A stretch of 64,000 bases of DNA from contig JAKOGI010000420.1 in assembly GCA_029747015.1 (NCBI GenBank), positions 310,001 to 374,000 on the forward strand, given 5' to 3'. This document shows, piece by piece, positions 59,966-64,000 of this stretch (position 1 is the stretch's first letter; the number at the start of each line of letters is the position of its first letter). The notes under the pieces are model-generated. The model saw nothing but the letters and a program-made list of their open reading frames with translations. It searched no databases and was not told the origin of the DNA. This DNA comes from Carnegiea gigantea (Eukaryota; Streptophyta; Magnoliopsida; Caryophyllales; Cactaceae). A program made the position numbers and the translations under genes.

Positions 59966-62573
59966 ATGGCGGATTTGCCCCGTTACATGGTCGCTTGCTT
60001 GCAGAGTGGGAAGCTTGCTTGCCTTGCAATTTTAGTGTCGGGTGGAATTGTATTGCAAATCTTGGTGAGAAAAGCATTTTGCTTGTTTCCGGTCTGGCAC
60101 TTCTGAATGTTTCGCAGTTGACTGAACATTCCATCGGTTGTCCACTTATCTTACAACTTTTATGTGTTTTGGCAGGCATGTGCTTTGTACAACAATTGGT
60201 GGCCAATGCTTGCAGGTAAGGTCCTTAATCGGTGGTTCTGAGCTCTATCGGGATGAGAATTTATGCTATTTAACTGCTTGGATTCTGCCAATGGTCTATG
60301 GATTCTTCAGGATGTCTGCAGCTTTAATCTGACATTGGCTATTTAGAACGGCTGTTTTGACAAGACCAATCCAAGGTTATAAAGCGAAAATCTCACTTAG
60401 TGCTGGTTTGTTTTTTCCCTTTTTTTTGGGGGGGGGGTTACAAAGGTCAGTTCCATTTTACCCTCAGTTTACAGGGGGCCGACTGTGTATTACTCACAAA
60501 CTCACAAGAAAAGAAGCAAAGTGCAATTAATTGACACATTGTTTTGCTTTAGTGTGCTATTACATAAAGCTGGGTAGACTAAAAGCGGATGACATGTGGG
60601 TGTTGGTGTAGGTAGTAAAAGGGAAAACCATATAAATAAATGGCTAAAGGGGGTGTTTGGCAAACAGCTTTTTGAAGAGCTTTTTGGCCAAAAAAAGCTT
60701 TTTTGAACAAAATTAGCTGTTTGACGAAGTAAAAAAGCTAATCTGGATGTTTGGTGAAAGAGCTTTTTGGAAGAGCTTTTGGGGTCCAAAAAGTTAATTT
60801 GAAAAAGTTAATTCCATGAGCTTTTTGGAGGAGCTTTTTGAAGAATTAGTTTTTTGTCTCACAACTTTATCAGAAACAACTAATTTTACCAAACAGTTTT
60901 CCAACAAACAGCTAATTCAAACAGTTAATACAAACAGCTAACTCAAATAGCTGACAGCTCACATCTAATACAAACAGCTAACAGCTGACAGTTGTGTGGC
61001 AAACACGGCCAAAAACAATTTTATGTATGGTATAATAATGGCATTAATGGTGAGGAAGTACTAATACATATGCAAATGACGGTAGCTGAACTGCAAATGG
61101 AGGAAGTTCGGGAATGTTATGTAATCTCAAATAGCATATATTCTATTTCCTGTGTTTGCTTGATTTATTATTGACTGAATCGCAAACGTTGAACGTGAAA
61201 TGTTAGGGATTCTTTAACCATTGTATCAAGTAGTCATGTATGCCATTTTGGTTATGTAATACTCTTGACTTTTAGATTTAGAATGCTTATATCTGGGTGC
61301 AGTGACTTGTCTTTCGTGCTCGAAGAGGAACCTGTAATCAGAATACAGCTTATACCGTTTCTTTCTTTCTTGTTTGTGCTCCTTGGCTTCCTTTTTGGTT
61401 GTGAGCAATATATAGAAATATCAGTTCTATAAACAATGTACTTTCATGTGAGAGAACTTCAATGTTGTTGAGTAGATGGGTCCATAATTTTGACAGAAAA
61501 GTAGAAAAGTTGAGATCCTAAACATGAGCTTTTTTACTGTTTTGGCAGTTTTGCATTGCATACTCTTACATCCATGCGATTCATGGTTTTGCAGTTATAA
61601 TGTACGTCCTGCTCCCTATGCCTATGATGTTCTTCGCTGGGTCTGATGCATCTTCCTTGTTTACAGAATCATCTGCTAACAGGTACACCATTCACTAGTT
61701 TGGTGCTGTTTTTTAGTTACTGTAACATGGATGCTGATGCATCTCACTTGGGATTATTATGTGGTTTTATGTGTTCTTCACAGGAATACGCATTTTATAA
61801 GTTTTAAGCATATACCATCAGTACCAGGGTTTGAACCTTGTTGGCCATTAGTGCATTACAGCATTTCCTCCTAGTCGTGAGACGGTCACAGTTAGGAGAT
61901 TTAGGCCTAGGTAGGGTTTTTTTCCCTGCTCCTGCACTCTCCCTGGAGCTCTAACATTGCTATTGGAGAAACTTAGAACCCAGTGTGGGCTTGTTGTTAC
62001 CGAAAGGGGCAGGTGGGCTCCTACTGCTTTTGGTCTCTCCTCGGAGAGCCTTGTTTTGGGATTCTTGTGTATGCCATAGTGTCCTTGGAAGGAAACAACC
62101 CTCCCCCCCCCCCCCCAAAAAAAGATGAACATTGCCATCAATGGCGGACCTCACCCTCCTCTCTTAACGGTGAACCCATCTCTAGATTAGTTCCTTAGAG
62201 CAACGACCATTGGCACTTCTCTGAGTGACTTCTGATGACCCACATTTGAGACACTGTGATTGGGGGGCCCGTAAGAACCCATTGCTTCCCCTAGATGCAT
62301 AAGAACTCTTATATAAATGATTCTTTTTCTTCTCCCCTTGTTTTTGATCCCGAATCACATTTGGATTACTTATGTAACAGTTGGCTGGACGCGACAAAAT
62401 TCTTAACGGGAGCTTCAACAGTAGGGAGCATTGCCATCCCGGCTATCCTAAAGCACGCTGGTGTTATTGGTTGGGGGGCCCTAGCGATGGAACTTTCATC
62501 ATTTTTTGTATTTGTTTTAGCCATTCTGTTCTTCATCAAAATGAATGATCAGGATGAATATATGATGTTTTGA
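59966..62573 (+). CDS. VPS55: VPS55-like endosomal sorting membrane protein
   Basis: Complete gene, four exons: 59966-60064, 60176-60215, 61595-61682, 62381-62573; 139 residues, frame kept at all junctions, stop TGA at 62571-62573. The protein begins MADLPRYMVACLQSGKLACL. It has four membrane segments, with family landmarks GGIVLQILACALYNNWWPML, VIMYVLLPMPMMFFAGSD, then WLDATKFLTGASTVGSIAIP and ILKHAGVIGWGALAMELSS. Length and motifs match the Vps55/LEPROT family. In yeast Vps55 acts with Vps68 in transport from late endosome to vacuole; the plant role is inferred. Intron 2 carries a MITE. Intron 3 (61683-62380) contains homopolymer C/A sequence near 62103-62120. The 5' leader may include spliced noncoding exons upstream. 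Confidence 0.95.
60649..61010. mobile_element. MITE of the agctttttgg family in VPS55 intron 2
   Basis: 362 bp, from gggtgtttggcaaacagc to acagttgtgtggcaaacacggcc, with imperfect inverted ends (gtgtttggcaaac against gtgtttgccacac). The interior shares agctttttggaagagcttttt and caaacagctaattcaaacag with the elements at 6421-6750 and 7611-8668. No clear target duplication. It is entirely intronic. Confidence 0.75.
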
Positions 62574-63940
62574 AGTATCATTGTTCAAGCACTTTTTCGC
62601 CCAGTACCAGCTGGGGTGATATCTTCCTCTCAGATGCTAGCTTCTGGAATGTGCTATATCTGTTTCTTTTCTGCTTAATTTTTGTAAATTGTTATTCTGT
62701 AATTATGGTGATCTTATTTATTGGATCAATTGTGCTTTGTAATTATGATCCTGACTGTGGATTCTGAACAATTGATAACCTGATGGAATGTCATCCTATT
62801 TCTCTTCTCATATTTGATGGCTTTGCACGTTAATCTCTTAATTGGAAGAAGCTGTAGGTTAGACTTGAAACCGAGGTTTAAGCACAGATTTTGTCATTTG
62901 CAACTGGCTTAACTAAAAGTTTGATCTGAAACTTGTACAATCCCACAAATGTTGAAATCTTGGTTTGGCCAACTTACTGATCCCAATTACTGGTCGCTTT
63001 CCAACTCATATTGCTAACCTTAAGCCATTATTTCTTTCGGAAGAGTTGGTAAAATCTCGAATCTAAGTATTCAAATTTGGACAAATTTTCATAAATATTT
63101 TATCCAAATTTTACATTTGATGTGGAAAAACTTTCCTAATTCATTGTTTGGACTCTGATTTGAGCTTGAATTTAGATTTGCCTAATTTTTCAAGTTACAA
63201 ACTCGAAATTATACAAAATGTTTGTCCAAGATTTTTGTACCAAGTGGTCCAAATATTAGTTAGGTCCCAAACAAAATGGAATGGGAAAGAGAAAGGAAAC
63301 AAAACAACTTTTTTTTTTTGGGTGTAAAATTAAAATAATTGATTGAAAGAAAAAGAAGTTTACTTTTAGACTGTGATTATCTTGTATTTGACAATGTTAT
63401 AATAATTGTGAGGCTTAATTGCCTACGAATAATGATCTTTTGGAATGCTAATCATGGAGGTTACTTGGGATATGATCCTTGGAAGTGTGAGAATGTTCTT
63501 AGTAAAGCAAAACAGTCTAAAAAATCTAAGGTATGATAATTTCTCCTCCACAACTGTATAATCTCCTGTTATAATCTGCCTTTAAGACTAGAAAATTACA
63601 TACCCCTTATAAAAAAGGACAGTATCCCTAGCAATATTCAACGATTCACATAATTTTTCAAGATCTTATAATTATATTAATATGTAGCAAGATGCCAAGA
63701 ACAATTAATTTACCCCCTCCTCCGAGAAAAAACAACCTAGGTTTCATCCCAAGAAAAGGAAAAAAAAAAAGAAAAAAAGATTCGAAGACGTGGGCCTATG
63801 ATTAAGTAGATGGTTCATCCAAAAGGCTCCAACTTGAACGCCACTCAATTCAAATGCGTGCGTTCATACCCAATATACTCTCCACAACCCAAAACCCCAG
63901 AACCTCTCCGTGGATTCCCAGATTCCCAATTCAGGGCAAG
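62574..63940. other. 3' UTR of VPS55-like gene and promoter region of the next gene
   Basis: The first 200-300 bp are probably VPS55 3' UTR. The rest has no recognisable coding exon; a plus frame at 63339-63536 has no known motif. 63840-63940, C-rich and ending just before an ATG, looks like the leader of the gene starting at 63941. Confidence 0.45.
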
Positions 63941-64000
63941 ATGGGTCTGCTATGGTGGAAAAGCAAAGGGAAGTCCGAGGAGAAACCCACACAGAAGCCC
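63941..64000 (+). CDS. start of a further gene (N-terminus only)
   Basis: ATG at 63941 follows a C-rich leader and opens 20 codons to the window edge: MGLLWWKSKGKSEEK and a Lys/Pro-rich continuation. The Trp-Trp followed by a Lys/Ser/Glu-rich stretch recalls N-termini of YODA-type MAP kinase kinase kinases, but twenty residues cannot prove it. No function is assigned. Confidence 0.5.
   Translation, partial: MGLLWWKSKGKSEEKPTQKP

Overview
The window reads as nuclear DNA of a flowering plant, probably a eudicot. The genes have many introns and are recognisable as plant families, and they sit in long AT-rich, transposon-filled spacers. I cannot name the species. No prokaryotic, organellar or viral gene cluster is visible, and I see no tRNA, rRNA or CRISPR array. 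I reconstructed exons by hand from splice-site consensus, reading-frame continuity across every junction, and remembered family sequence.

Three host genes are well supported. (1) 73-3312, minus strand: an APRR2-like (pseudo-response regulator 2, GARP/Myb) transcription factor; eight coding exons are present and the 3' end lies beyond position 1. (2) 10597-15868, minus strand: a complete nine-exon gene for a Man1-Src1p-C-terminal (MSC) domain protein, expected in the inner nuclear membrane. (3) 59966-62573, plus strand: a complete four-exon VPS55-like endosomal membrane protein. A fourth gene starts at 63941 and runs off the right edge. The genes are ordinary neighbours; nothing suggests they act together.

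The rest is mostly mobile DNA. 4.6-9.7 kb is AT-rich intergenic sequence with MITE-like elements. 16.6-21.2 kb is a cluster of Helitron-like units in which a block of about 1.7 kb is duplicated in direct orientation. 25-26 kb holds a decayed MULE transposase fragment, and 28.4 kb a laccase-like exon fragment. 30902-41405 is a full-length but inactivated Athila-like Ty3/gypsy LTR retrotransposon. 41854-44733 and 49147-52289 are two related solo LTRs, each with a perfect 5-bp target duplication, and between them (about 45.1-47.6 kb) lies a diverged relative in opposite orientation. 52.7-53.3 kb is a tandemly duplicated LINE fragment, and 53.8-54.4 kb a large T-rich/A-rich inverted repeat. 54863-57027 is a composite LTR element joining a TRIM-like element to a truncated copia element, with one target duplication around the whole. 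It sits inside one copy of a duplicated segment that may be a leader exon of the VPS55-like gene.

I found no convincing new multi-gene system. The most interesting items are the chimeric LTR element with its internal empty-site control, the Helitron-like array, two competing acceptor sites and an upstream ORF in the APRR2-like gene, and the large inverted repeat.
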